DNA of 64,000 nucleotides, from positions 8,580,757-8,644,756 of the forward strand of contig CM065710.1 in NCBI GenBank assembly GCA_017654935.2, written 5' to 3'. Of this stretch, positions 24,392 to 35,184 are shown one piece after another; the first letter of the stretch is position 1; every line of letters starts with the position of its first letter. A program made the translations under genes and the position numbers. The notes under the pieces were generated by a model. The model saw only the letters and a list, made by a program, of their open reading frames with translations. It was not told the origin of the DNA and searched no databases. Source of the stretch: Phymorhynchus buccinoides. Lineage: Eukaryota; Mollusca; Gastropoda; Neogastropoda; Raphitomidae.

Positions 24392-24415
24392 GCACGCACG
24401 CACACACACATGCAC
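23705..24415. repeat. (TAA)n-anchored repeat copies and (CA)n
   Basis: Three to four copies of tgggaattcatatagcgctc plus tttctcacatgagct, each next to (TAA)n, then a (CA)n cluster at 24250-24410. The AGCGCT plus (TAA)n combination is a common short-element tail here. Confidence 0.85.
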
Positions 24416-24514
24416 GCATTTCAACAAACAAATGGTATAACGCCTTTACTTATCATAGAACATACCAAGAGGCCTACTGTTTTCAAACAAAAATGATACT
24501 ATTCTGTTACAGTA

Positions 24515-24728
24515 GGGGAAGACGGGGTAAAAAGCGCATGGGCGGGTAAGAAGCCCACCCCAATTATCTCATGAAATAAAGAAAATTTCAGTCAAATTTG
24601 CCCATGAGACGAATGCTAGACATTAACGCTCGTCTCATGGGCAAAATGAGACTGAAATTTGCTTCATTTCATGAGATAATTGGGGTGGGCTTCTTACCCG
24701 CCCATGCGCTTTTTACCCCGTCTTCCCC
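24515..24728. mobile_element. Palindromic TA-MITE copy T6
   Basis: 214 bp, TA-flanked. It ends 56 bp from exon E9, on the side of its splice donor. Confidence 0.85.
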
Positions 24729-24783
24729 TACCTATTTATTTCTATTTCATCAAACAAATGAGAGTAACAACATGTTTACTTAC

Positions 24784-24852
24784 AACAACGTTCATTTCTG
24801 CACATGTTCCCCTCCACACAAAAGCCCGTGCACTTTTTCCCAGTTTTAGGCT
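24784..24852 (-). CDS. Cysteine-module exon E9 (23 codons, phase 1-1)
   Basis: The shortest exon of the set. Acceptor cgtttccctttttcag is strong, donor gtaagt after TGT-T. Four cysteines spaced x3, x5, x4. The split codons on both sides read AAG and TAT, so the T left at the donor does not create a stop. A TA-flanked MITE ends 55 bp past the donor. Confidence 0.7.
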
Positions 24853-25129
24853 CTGAAAAAGGGAAACGAAATGGCAAACATTTAAACGTCCTCCCAATTG
24901 AAGACAAAGATTAAAAACATTAAAAACTCGTTGGATAAGAGTTGGTATGGCTTTGCTATTAGAGTAAAATAATCTTAGGCTGGTCGTCGTCAGGATACGC
25001 AAAACAAGGCCAATTTTCATTCTATTCAGTTCAGTAGTTTGGACTGAATTGCCTGGAATAAATCTATCAAACTAAAACAAGATTTAAGTAGGACAGACTG
25101 GGAGGGAGTAGGCCTACGCTTAAATGGGA

Positions 25130-25138
25130 GAGAGCGAG

Positions 25139-25232
<94 letters not shown>
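25130..25232. repeat. (GA)n microsatellite
   Basis: About 90 bp of GA. Next to it, 25280-25500 holds ordinary DNA with several gggaccc/gggtccc words of unknown origin. Confidence 0.95.
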
Positions 25233-25234
<2 letters not shown>

Positions 25235-25547
25235 GACAGATAGACTGAGGGGGTGGGGGCAGACAAAGAGAGAGACAAAGCAGGGCTCCTAGGGACCCCC
25301 ATTTGGGGGTCTATGAAGTACTAAAATTCTAAAGGACCCTCTAAAAGAATGTGCAGGGGGTCCCAGGGATGCACTAGAAACATTCTTTTTAGCATTCGCT
25401 ATGTTACTGGGACCCTCTTTCCCGCCTCTAGGACCCTCTATACTGTAAGTGAAGGAGTCCCTGGGACCCCTTGTTTTGTGGGATGATTGGGAGACCTGCG
25501 AAGAGAGAGATGTGGACAAACGGAAACAAACATATAAAACGGTTACA

Positions 25548-25951
<404 letters not shown>

Positions 25952-26039
25952 GTGTGTGTGTAAATATTGTGTGAGTGCGGGCATATTTGCAAGCATATAG
26001 TTTGCTTACGCTTTGTTTTTGTTTTGTTTTTTAATTCCA

Positions 26040-26228
26040 TGCTCATTTCTCCTCATTTATGTATTTCTTTGTGTTATAGATGGCTTGATGTAAAAAAAAC
26101 CAACATTATTGCTTATTCAATGTACCATCTGAAAATAAAATGTTTGACTTTGACTTTTGACACACACGCACGCACACGCACACACACGCACGCACACGCA
26201 CACATACACACACACACACACACACACA
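26040..26228. repeat. Retroelement-like tail ending in TTGACTTT and (CA)n
   Basis: agatggcttgatgtaaaaaa, then ttcaatgtaccatctg, aataaaatgtttgac and a CA run. A second copy lies at 51590-51755. The CA run ends near the donor of exon E8. Confidence 0.8.
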
Positions 26229-26236
26229 ATACTCAC

Positions 26237-26314
26237 TGCATATATTCGATTCACAGTTGGTGTCCTTGACACAGTGTTCTGCTTTGCCCGTGCAGTTTCC
26301 ACCAGCCTTGATTT
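26237..26314 (-). CDS. Cysteine-module exon E8 (26 codons, phase 1-1)
   Basis: Donor gtgagt follows TGC-A. Four cysteines spaced x6, x5, x4. The acceptor gtaaactag lacks a normal pyrimidine tract; in the transcript it is preceded by a long (TG)n run from the (CA)n tract at 26328-26392. A second (CA)n tract lies just beyond the donor. Confidence 0.66.
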
Positions 26315-26327
26315 CTAGTTTACATAT

Positions 26328-26392
<65 letters not shown>
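26328..26392. repeat. (CA)n microsatellite beside the exon E8 acceptor
   Basis: 65 bp of pure CA, read as (TG)n in the transcript immediately upstream of the acceptor. Confidence 0.96.
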
Positions 26393-26394
<2 letters not shown>

Positions 26395-26795
26395 TTTTGA
26401 CATTTTTAAAGGCATGCTAACCTTACAAAAACCAGGGTCCAAAGTTTTAGACCCAGTAATTTATTAAACCCACTGCTTACTAAGTTTATCATACTGAAGA
26501 ACCCGATAGTGGGGTTTTGCGCACGCACGCACACGCGCGCACACGCACACACACACACACACATACACGCACACACACACACCTTTCTGACCCCCGAACA
26601 AACACACACTACAGCTTAAAGACCCTTTCAGGCACAGAAAATAATATACACGATATTTACATTATGGTACATAGACATCATAACACACATATTGCAAGTA
26701 TTTACTCGCGAGCATTTAATTACGTATGAGCCAAGGATATGAATAGACACGAAAAACAAAATAGATAGTCTCGGCCCTAATTATTAACATCTTCA

Positions 26796-27322
26796 CAAAG
26801 GGGCACCCTGATGGATGAGTTTCTGCAAAAAAACACGTCAAGATCACCAGGAAAACACCCTTTACAGAGATCGCAACACTCACTTTGCTCTGGTTTCCTA
26901 TAAATCAAACCGTCAAATCGGCGATTCCTCCTTGGCGGAGGTGCTGGAAGTCAAATTCTTTCTAATGGCCGCCTGAGTTTAGACCAAATCGATTGCACGA
27001 AATTTCCGCAATACAAGCCTTTTTATTTTTTATTTTATTATTTTTGTATGCAGTTTACCTAAAGGAATTTCGCTCACAACAAAGGAAATAGCTCTAAATT
27101 TTTTTTTTATTGCACTACAAAAAAAGAAAAAGCTTCAACCACTCTCCACCCACCCCGTCTCTCTCTCCGGCATCTCCGCCAAGCAGGAATCGCCGTTTTG
27201 ACTGTTTGATTTTTTAGGAAACCAGAGCCAATTGAGTGTTGTGATAATTGAAAAGGCTGTCTTTCTCGTCATCTCGACGTGTTTCTTGCAAAAAAAAACT
27301 CATCCATCAGGGTCCACCTTTA
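26796..27322. mobile_element. Foldback element F3 (fused to P4)
   Basis: About 527 bp, same family, orientation as F2, abutting P4 at TTAA with the same junction as F1/P3. Confidence 0.72.
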
Positions 27323-27780
27323 ACCCTTTCACCGCCAATGTCGCATTTATGCACCACAATGGCTTAACACCCATGTCACTAAAAGGCATCAAGTCAGGGC
27401 CTGTTATCCGAAGACCCTATTTTCTTGAATTTGGGAGGTATGGAAAGGCCTAGTGTTATACATGTCACAGAATAACTCCCAGTATTGCAGTTCATCTTTT
27501 CTCTCTACCCAGCTAAGCTTAGGGGAAGACGGGGTAAGAGCGCATGAGCGGGTAAGAAGCCCACCCCAATTATCTCATGAAATAAAGAAAATTTCAGTCA
27601 AATTTGCCCATGAGACGAATGCTAGACATTAACGCTCGTCTCATGGGCAAAATGAGACTGAAATTTTCTTTATTTCATGAGATAATTGGGGTGGGCTTCT
27701 TACCCGCCCATGCGCTTTTCACCCCGTCTTCCCCTAAAGGTATTTTGGGGCTGACAAATGTCTGGCGGTGAAAGGGTTAA
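27320..27780. mobile_element. TTAA-flanked piggyBac-like MITE P4, with T7 nested
   Basis: 461 bp including the nested T7; without T7 and one TA it is 246 bp, like P3. It shares its left TTAA with foldback element F3 and ends 25 bp from exon E7. Confidence 0.85.
27522..27734. mobile_element. Palindromic TA-MITE copy T7, nested in P4
   Basis: 213 bp, inserted inside the TTAA-MITE P4. Comparing P4 with intact relatives shows that removing the element plus one TA restores the P4 sequence, which demonstrates a TA target duplication. Confidence 0.88.
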
Positions 27781-27805
27781 AGAATTACTTCACTGATGGA
27801 CTTAC

Positions 27806-27883
27806 TGCATTTGCCGTCCTCACACTGCAAGTCTCTTCGGCATCTCTTTTCCCTGTTGTCACAGGCCGTTCCTACTGGTGGCT
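27806..27883 (-). CDS. Cysteine-module exon E7 (26 codons, phase 1-1)
   Basis: Acceptor ttgtatctctttag, donor gtaagt after TGC-A. Four cysteines spaced x6, x5, x4 (CEDGKCS end). The TTAA-flanked MITE P4 starts only 25 bp into the downstream intron. Confidence 0.72.
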
Positions 27884-27927
27884 CTAAAGAGATACAACAA
27901 ATTATAGCCTAGCTGTAAACTCACGCC

Positions 27928-28332
27928 TGTTTTTGTTTGTGGCTCAAGCCACAAACCTATAACTCACTTTGTCGGTCGGTCGGTCTGTCGGTCCAAAATT
28001 GTCGCACAATTTGGCAAAATTGTCGCACTTCAAATCGAGGCTACACTTCTGGCCGCTCTTTAAAATGATGTATTTTAAAAGCGTACAAAATAATAAACAT
28101 ACGTAATACACACTACAACAGACACGACGAGTATGCGGTGCTTCTTTTGATGAGTATAAGTAGGATACATAGTTTTAAATGTTTTCCAAAAGATATAAAG
28201 AGTTACGAAATGGTGCAGAGATAACATTCTGGTTTACAGATTAAAATTATTGAAAAGCCAGGGGAGGTAACTCATGATTGGAGTGGTAAAAATAGACCGC
28301 GTGCCACAAATAATTGCGATTTCGCGCTTGTT
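27928..28332 (+). repeat. Dispersed family S, copy 2
   Basis: About 405 bp, over 90 percent similar by eye to copy 1, with fewer GGTC repeats and a small deletion after gaggctacacttc. Confidence 0.85.
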
Positions 28333-28418
28333 TTTATATACTTTTTGCCAGAGAGCAAACCCAAATTAAACAACATCAAGTAACAAAATTGAAAGTCGAA
28401 TAAACGACCTCCCAGTAT

Positions 28419-28899
28419 TTAACCCTTTCACCGCCAATGTTGCATTTTAGCACCACAATGGTTTAACACCCATGTCACTAAAAGGCATCAAATCAGGGTG
28501 TGTTATCCAAAGACCCTGTTTTCTTAATTTTGGGAGGTATGGATAGGCTTAATGTTATTACGCATCATCTGCCTTTAAAATCGGGACTTTACTGGAGTTG
28601 CACTGCCTCCGGGCATTGCCTCCAGTATTGTTCCCACCATCTTTGTATTTACAAATGTCCCATATGTGTCTGTTCCAGACTGAGAGGACGTAAAGCACCA
28701 TTTTTCATTCAGGCTTAATGTTATATGTCCCATATGTGCCTTCCCAGGTCGAGAGGACGTAAAATCCAAAATTACTACTAGGCTTAATGTTATGCATGTC
28801 ACAGAGGAATTCGCAATATTGCAGATATTTATTTTCTCTACCCAGTTAAGCTTAATGGTATTTTTTTTGCTGAAAAATGGCTGGCGGCGAAAGGGTTAA
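28419..28899. mobile_element. TTAA-flanked piggyBac-like MITE P5, interrupted
   Basis: Full inverted ends with TTAA on both sides. The centre holds a family C fragment (about 28571-28700) and a short duplication of the aggcttaatgttat segment. Confidence 0.78.
28571..28700 (+). repeat. Dispersed family C, copy 3 (inside P5)
   Basis: The 3' 130 bp of the family, from aaaatcgggactttactgga to gagaggacgtaaagc. Confidence 0.78.
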
Positions 28900-29952
28900 A
28901 GATAAGCACACGTGTGAGAAACAGAAACACAGAGACAGAGAGACGGAGGTAGGAAACTGTATGGGTTGAGATAATAAGTTTAAATTTTCTTCATTAAAAC
29001 CAACATTGTCTCTATTCTGGCAATCAGCAAGTGCTTAACCAAATGACTCGACTCCTTACACAGCGAGAAACACCGTAATTATAAAATCACCAGTCACATC
29101 AACGGGTCCTTTTAAAAATAAAGAAAAAAAGACCATTTTAGCGAATGATTTTTGAAACTCTGGATGAACTGACATATTGGACATCATCGCCTGGCAAGTG
29201 GCAGTATTGGAGGACCAATTTTGTCGATTTTCATAATGATCAGTTCAGCAGTTTATTGTTGGTGACTGAGAGCAGCTCATTTGTTTTATTACACAGACAC
29301 ACACATACGTGGACAAAGAGTCTTTCGGATGAAACGATAAACCGAGGTCCTGTGATTCCAAAGAAAATGTCAATGTTTTCTTTGTTTTGGACTCTTTGCC
29401 AGTGAAGTTAGTTTCAGTTTTTAGTTTGAATTGTCGCTGAGCTAAGATTAATATTTGTGATCTTATTAGTGGGAAGACTTATTTAGTTAGTAAGCCTAAT
29501 CTTTTGGGACTAGATTCAGGTGCTCCTTGTGACTTCTGTAGGTAGGCTTTAGCGTGGAGATTCGGTCAGCATGTTCAGATGTTCAATGAGAGACAAAACG
29601 AACACCGTTTGATGACCAATGATTGATTTCTGACAAGTTTAAAGTGCATACAAAGTGTCGTTTTCATGATTCAAGCGCCTTGACATAAAAGCTGGGTTTC
29701 ATTGACAACTTCAGGGGCCGGTTTTATTGATTGTTGTGATCTGGATCGATAGCTCAAAACCAAATCTCGTTCCACATTCTGAATTTAGATAAGTGACCTA
29801 TCATCAACAGTGCCAGCCAAATAGGGTGCCTCACAAAAGATGCAATTTTCAGTAAAAAAAAATGATGAAGGTTTCCGAAACAAGATGCAACCTGAGCGAA
29901 AGAAGAAGACTAGCATTAAATTGTTCAATGGGTGTTTACACGTTGAGTTCCT
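28900..29952. other. No gene recognised
   Basis: About 1 kb of ordinary intronic DNA with no tandem repeat, terminal repeat or convincing exon. It is one of the longest repeat-free stretches of the window. Confidence 0.6.
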
Positions 29953-30199
29953 TTGACCCTTTCACTGCCAGTGTCGCATTTTTGCACCACAATGATTTAA
30001 CAACCATGTCATAAAAACTCTTGAAATCAGGGTCTGTTATTCAATGATATTGTGTTCCTGAATTTAGGCAGTAAGGATTGACCCCATTCTAAATGTGTCA
30101 CAGAGAAATCCAACAGTATTGCAGACAAAATCTTTTCTGTACCCAAGTAGCTTTAATGGAAAACTTTGGCTCAAAGATGGCTGGCGGTGAAAGGGTTAA
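29953..30199. mobile_element. TTAA-flanked piggyBac-like MITE P6
   Basis: 247 bp. The left flank has decayed to TTGA, the right is TTAA. Confidence 0.78.
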
Positions 30200-30489
30200 T
30201 TTAAATACGTTGAGATACGGAATCAATCACGCATGAAGTACACCCCCACCGTCATGACGTACGTATCTTTCACCGTTTGCGTGCTTTTTTTCACACGATA
30301 AATGACGATACGTAACGCATCCCATGCTTGACCGTGGACTTAAAAAACCCTAATGTTTTACGTTTAATCCAGAGCAATATAGGCCTAATTTTCTTTGTAA
30401 TTCTAAGACAAATGAATAAACTTGTGAACTTTGCTCAGTACACTTATAGAACTGCAGAACAACAACAACAACAAAACTTCCCCACTCAC

Positions 30490-30633
30490 CACACCCCCAC
30501 TCATTGAGCCTCACAGAGTAGCCCTGGCTACACATACACATGTTATTCTGACACGTGATTCCGGGAATTGTCGTCTTACACGCCACGTCCCCCGGAGTGC
30601 CGCAGCTTGACCCAACGCGTCCCGCCTTTGGCA
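30490..30633 (-). CDS. Six-cysteine module exon E6 (48 codons, phase 1-1)
   Basis: Acceptor ttttattaaacag, donor gtgagt after TGT-G. Six cysteines spaced x7, x8, x4, x1, x12 with CMCSQGY, the C-x-C-x2-G-[YF] signature of EB/EGF-like modules. It has the same length as E15 and, like E15, opens with a Pro-Lys stretch and a Gly-Ser before the first cysteine; the two are probably related copies. Confidence 0.75.
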
Positions 30634-30718
30634 CTGTTTAATAAAACATTGCAGCGTGAATGTTTCAAATGATGTGGCTTTGCAAGCCCTGCTCTTATTT
30701 TGGTATTTGTTTGGGGTA

Positions 30719-31143
30719 TTTGGTATATTCTAGTCAGAGAGAATTATCTCTGTAAAATTCGGGCTGCTCTCCCCTGGAGAGCGCGTCGCCGCAAGTGCAG
30801 CGCCTACCCAGTTTTGTTTTGTTTTTTTTGTTTTGGAGGGGTTGCAAGGTGAGGAGGGGGTGTGGGAACACTTGGAACCTCTAGCTATCAATTTGGCCAT
30901 ACCAGGCAGCGGGATTTCTCCCTGCTCTTACCGACTTTCAACTGCCGTGGGATTTTTACGTGTGTAAAGCGCACGGGTCAGACTAGCTTTAAGTCCCCAT
31001 CCGAAGGACTGGACGTTCAGTTCAATTTCCCTGTCAAACTAGAAAGAAAGGGAGAGGAGCCCGGGATTCGAACCCGGGTCACTCATGCTGCAGTCACGCA
31101 TTACATTTGGCAGGCGAACGTCTTAACCACTCTGCCACTTTTC
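30719..31143 (-). mobile_element. tRNA-derived SINE, copy B
   Basis: The better preserved copy. A box TGGCAGAGTGG (about 31126-31138) and B box GGGTTCGAATCCC (about 31062-31075) on the minus strand, spaced as in tRNAs with a long variable arm (Ser/Leu type). The body is homologous to copy A. A tRNA gene is unlikely because the head continues directly into the repeated body. Confidence 0.75.
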
Positions 31144-31344
31144 TCCTTCTCATGGTGACCTCAGTTTCGGTTTCCGATCCAGTCTATGCCTTGGTGCGTT
31201 CGGGTCAAAGTCATGGGGATCAGTGTGTTCTGGAGAGCTGTCGGTGGACGGTCGTGGTGGCGCCCTCGGAGGAGGACCTCACTCACGCTGGCTCCGCGAC
31301 TAACGTTAACACAACAGTGTCGTCAGTAGGGGGCTTAGTAGGTG

Positions 31345-31558
31345 GTGTCCTGAACAGGCTCTACTGAACTCCACCGAAGTGACTCAGCAGCAGTGCAGTG
31401 TCTCCTCGGTTGGTTGCCTCCTGATGGCCTAACATAGATTAGCTCCCCTTGGACTACTGGTCTTGGATTCTGCGACCTGAACGTGCGTAGGTGTGGCTGC
31501 GAGTTGGGACTCGGAATGAGCGGCGTGGGAGCAACGCCACTGTACGGCCCAGAAGATG
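31345..31558. repeat. Dispersed family K, copy 2
   Basis: Same 215-bp segment as 7226-7441. The 200 bp between it and SINE copy B (31144-31344) show no other copy here. Confidence 0.78.
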
Positions 31559-31624
31559 GGACAGCAAACAAAACACACCAAAAAAAAACAACATTACAGC
31601 GTGTGTATGTGTTCCAGTCAGTCG

Positions 31625-32215
31625 TGCCCAACTATGACATCTAGGTTAGCATAAATAGTTCCCCCACCTTCTGGAAGTTTTGTCACAATTATGACTTCTA
31701 GGTTAGCAGAAGCAGCAAAAAATATCCAGGAGGGATGGTTGGCTGGAGTTAGTTTATAGTGGAACCCCCCGTTGGGATACTGGGGGGGGGGGGGGGTCTT
31801 TTGCATAAATAGTTCCCCCACCTTCTGGAAGTTTTGTCACAAGTATGACTTCTAGGTTAGCAGAAGCAGCAAAATATATCCAGGAGGGATGGTTGATTGG
31901 AGTTAGTTTATAGTGGAACCCCGGGGGGTCTTTTGCATAAAAAGTTCCCCTACCTTCTGGAAGTTTTGTGCTTGCAACTTTCTTTAATCTGTCACTCTCT
32001 TTGACTCTGCCTTTTCCCTTTGCTTATGACTGTCATCTACTATCTTTCTGCCTCGCTGTTCCCTTCCCCTGTCTTTGTCCTAGAACACTTACAAATATTT
32101 TCTCTAGCCAAAGGCGGACCTGCTGGGCCTGACTCTTTCTTAGGTGCATAACGACAGCATGATGCATCTGCGCTCATATGACTGAAACTGAGCAATCGAT
32201 AAAGAAGAAACCACA
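31625..32215 (-). repeat. Dispersed family Q, copy 3, with internal triplication
   Basis: Reverse orientation. The agttcccccaccttctggaa segment with about 120 bp of neighbouring DNA is repeated three times (31655, 31810, 31945), then the rest of Q follows. A short Q fragment also lies at 23505-23590. Confidence 0.72.
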
Positions 32216-32427
32216 GAAAACACGCACGCGCACACACACATAGAGAAAATGTGCATGTGCGCACACACTCACACACAGAGAAAACATGCCTGTGTGCAAA
32301 GTCACACACTCACACACATACAGGAAGAAAAAAACCACACACACACATACATACATATGCACACACACGCACACCTACACACAAACACAGTTTCAATGAA
32401 ACTGAGAACAATCTTTTCATACTTTGG

Positions 32428-32672
32428 CAAACCTTTCAGCGCCAATGTCGACTTTTGTCACCACATTGGTTTTACAGCCATGTCACTAGAGGGCATCAGG
32501 TCAGAGCCTGCTGTCTGGAGACCCTGTTTTCTTGATTTGGGGAGGTGGGGATGGGCCTGATGTTACATATGTCACAGAGGAATTCTCAATATTGCAGATA
32601 ATTTTTTTTCTCTACCCAGTTAGGTTTAAGGGTATTTTTGGGCCGAAAAATGGCTGGCGGTGAAAGGGTTAA
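32428..32672. mobile_element. TTAA-flanked piggyBac-like MITE P7
   Basis: About 245 bp. The right end AAAGGG-TTAA is intact; the left end is decayed (GCAAACCTTTCAGCGCC). Confidence 0.7.
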
Positions 32673-32778
32673 GTATGTTCTGGTTACAGTTTTAACATGA
32701 CAAAAAGTTCATGACATTTCTTTCTTTCCTTCACGGTTATAATTTCAATACAGTGTAATCATTCCATTTCTTGAAGTA

Positions 32779-32992
32779 GGGGAAGACGGGGTAAAAAGCG
32801 CATGGGCGGGTAAGAAGCCCACCCCAATTATCTCATGAAATGAAGCAAATTTCAGTCTCATTTTGCCCATGAGACGAGCGTTAATGTCTAGCATTCGTCT
32901 CATGGGCAAATTTGACTGAAATTTTCTTTATTTCATGAGATAATTGGGGTGGGCTTCTTACCCGCCCATGCGCTTTTTACCCCGTCTTCCCC
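32779..32992. mobile_element. Palindromic TA-MITE copy T8
   Basis: 214 bp, TA-flanked. The central loop is in the opposite orientation to T2. Confidence 0.85.
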
Positions 32993-33309
32993 TACGGGCT
33001 CAAATACATCAAGGCAAACTTTCACAAGCTGGTTTTTTTTAACGATTTATGGGCCTAAGGCCGTGTACACGCATAAGCGGATATTCCATGCGGAAACCCG
33101 TGCGCAATCCATAAATAAGTGAAACAAAGAAGGGAAAATATTTGCGCACGTGTCCGAATTTCCCCTATATGCGTAAACTTTTATCCTTCTTTCTTCCACT
33201 TATTTAGGGTTTTCCGTACATAACTTACGCGTCTAATGTGAACCCGGCCTTCCTCAGTTTGTTCCCAAATCTCTTTGCATCATCTCTCTTCAGTCTTTGT
33301 ACAATTATA

Positions 33310-33726
33310 TACTGGTCTCCAAAAGTTAAGAGCCGGCTTCTGTTTTCAGTAGCTTGATATCTATTTATTGTACACTAAGACAACAATGAAGAAAATGGCC
33401 AAACTTAGGCTACTCAATAACTTTCCTTCCTGTTGCACGTGCCTGAACCAGTTTTGCAGTACAGCAACAGCGTTTTCAGGTACGCTTAAAATGTGGCAAA
33501 TTCACGAGAATTTCACGAAAGTTTGGTCTCTTTTCGCTGAAGAATCAGGGCTGATGCAGGTTTCTTGCCTATTGCACGTGCAAGGCATGACTGTAGTGAA
33601 CACTGCTGGGCAAAAGTTAGACACGAATGTGTATTTAAGGGCGGCAACCAGAGCTCTCAATAAGCATGCCTCCAAGACAGAAGAGAGAAGATCGTTCTTC
33701 CGGCCCTTAAATTTTGGAGACCAGTA
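33310..33726. mobile_element. Non-autonomous Tc1-like element (417 bp)
   Basis: Terminal inverted repeats TACTGGTCTCCAAAAGTTAA and its near-complement, flanked by TA on both sides. The CTGG..CCAAAAGT pattern is typical of Tc1/mariner ends. The inside has no transposase; the open frame across it (33368-33880) runs out into the neighbouring minisatellite and is not convincing as a gene. Confidence 0.75.
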
Positions 33727-33734
33727 TAGAGAGA

Positions 33735-34540
33735 ACTGTCCATTTTCTTTAATAAACTGTTTTTGTTTCGCTTGTCTGAATTGTATCCCTCATAAATCAT
33801 GTTGTTTCCGTTTTTCTTCACTAATTATTCAATTTCCTTTCACAATTTTGTTTCGCTTGTCTGAATTGTATCCCTCATAAATCATGTTATTTCCGTTTTT
33901 CTTCACTAATTATTCAATTTCCTTTCATAATAATTATTTTGTTTCGCTAATCTGAATTGTATCCCACATAAATCATGTTATTTCCGTTTTTCTTCACTAA
34001 TTATTCAATTTCCTTTCATAATTTTGTTTGGCTTGTCTGAATTGTATCCCTCATAAATCATGTTATTTCCGTTTTTCTTCACTAATTATTCAATTTCCTT
34101 TCATAATTTTGTTTCGCTTGTCTGAATTGTATCCCTCATAAATCATGTTATTTCCGTTTTTCTTCACTAATTATTCAATTTCCTTTCATAATTTTGTTTC
34201 GCTTGTCTGAATTGTATCCCTCATAAATCATGTTATTTCCGGGGGTTTTCACTAATTATTCAATTTCCTTTCATAATTTTGTTTCGCTTGTCTGAATTGT
34301 ATCCCTCATAAATCATGTTATTTCCGTTTTTCTTCACTAATTATTCAATTTCCTTTCATAATAATTATTTTGTTTCGCTAATCTGAATTGTATCCCACAT
34401 AAATCATGTTATTTCCGTTTTTCTTCACTAATTATTCAATTTCCTTTCATAATTTTGTTTCGCTAATCTGAATCGTATCCCTCATAAATCATGTTATTTC
34501 CGTTTTTCTTCACTAATTATTCAATTTCCTTTCAACAGTG
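33735..34540. repeat. About 87-bp minisatellite, nine units
   Basis: The unit contains ttgtttcgcttgtctgaatt and ttcactaattattcaatttc. Some units carry an extra aataattat insert, and these alternate in a higher-order pattern. It starts immediately after the Tc1-like element. Confidence 0.87.
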
Positions 34541-34837
34541 CAGGCTATGCAAAACTCTGAATACCTGGTTTAATGAACGAGGATGAATTCTCTTGGATAA
34601 ACATCCCATCGTTATCGTCTGGAGACCCAAATATTCCATCTTGATTTTGAAAATGGTGTATTCATTGTGTACTTTTGCCGAGTGAAACTGTTATCAAATT
34701 CAGTGTCTCAGTTTTGTCATTTTATTGCCCTACAATTCAGTAGATTCTCGTGTTTTTCGTGATTAACTTGAACTCAGTATTTTTTCTTTAAAAGAACATT
34801 TTTTTATTTTAGTTTTTAGGTTAACGAACGAAAAATT

Positions 34838-35025
34838 CTGTTTTACGTCCTCTCGGTCATAGACACATATGGGACATTTGTAAATACAAAGATGGTGGGA
34901 ACAATACTGGCTGCAATGCCCGGAGGCAGTGCAACACCAGTAAAGTCCCGAGTTATTAACAATATAGATAGGTGTAGCGGTTAAACCTCATCGGCTATGG
35001 TACCGCCACAGTATAGTGATGTTTT
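34838..35025 (-). repeat. Dispersed family C, copy 4
   Basis: Reverse-complement copy, from gttttacgtcctctcggtca-like start to the accatagccgatgagg end, almost identical to copy 2. Confidence 0.8.
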
Positions 35026-35184
35026 TTAAGGTTAATTTTACTGTCCATTTTTCTCCTTTTCCTTCTTCTTTCATCGCTTCCTGCTTGCTGTCACTTTTGT
35101 TGTGTCTCCTTTTTGTTCCGTGTCCTCCTTGCATTGAAAACGGGCTTATAGTCCGAAACGTCTGCATTGTTTTTTCCTAATAAA

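Noticed and set aside
31050..31143. Candidate tRNA-Ser/Leu gene on the minus strand
   Set aside because: A and B boxes are present but the sequence continues into a body shared with 11211-11604, and the cloverleaf ends are not complementary; better explained as a SINE.
33368..33880. 170-codon plus-strand frame
   Set aside because: Starts inside a Tc1-like MITE and ends in a minisatellite; no known domain and no transposase motif.
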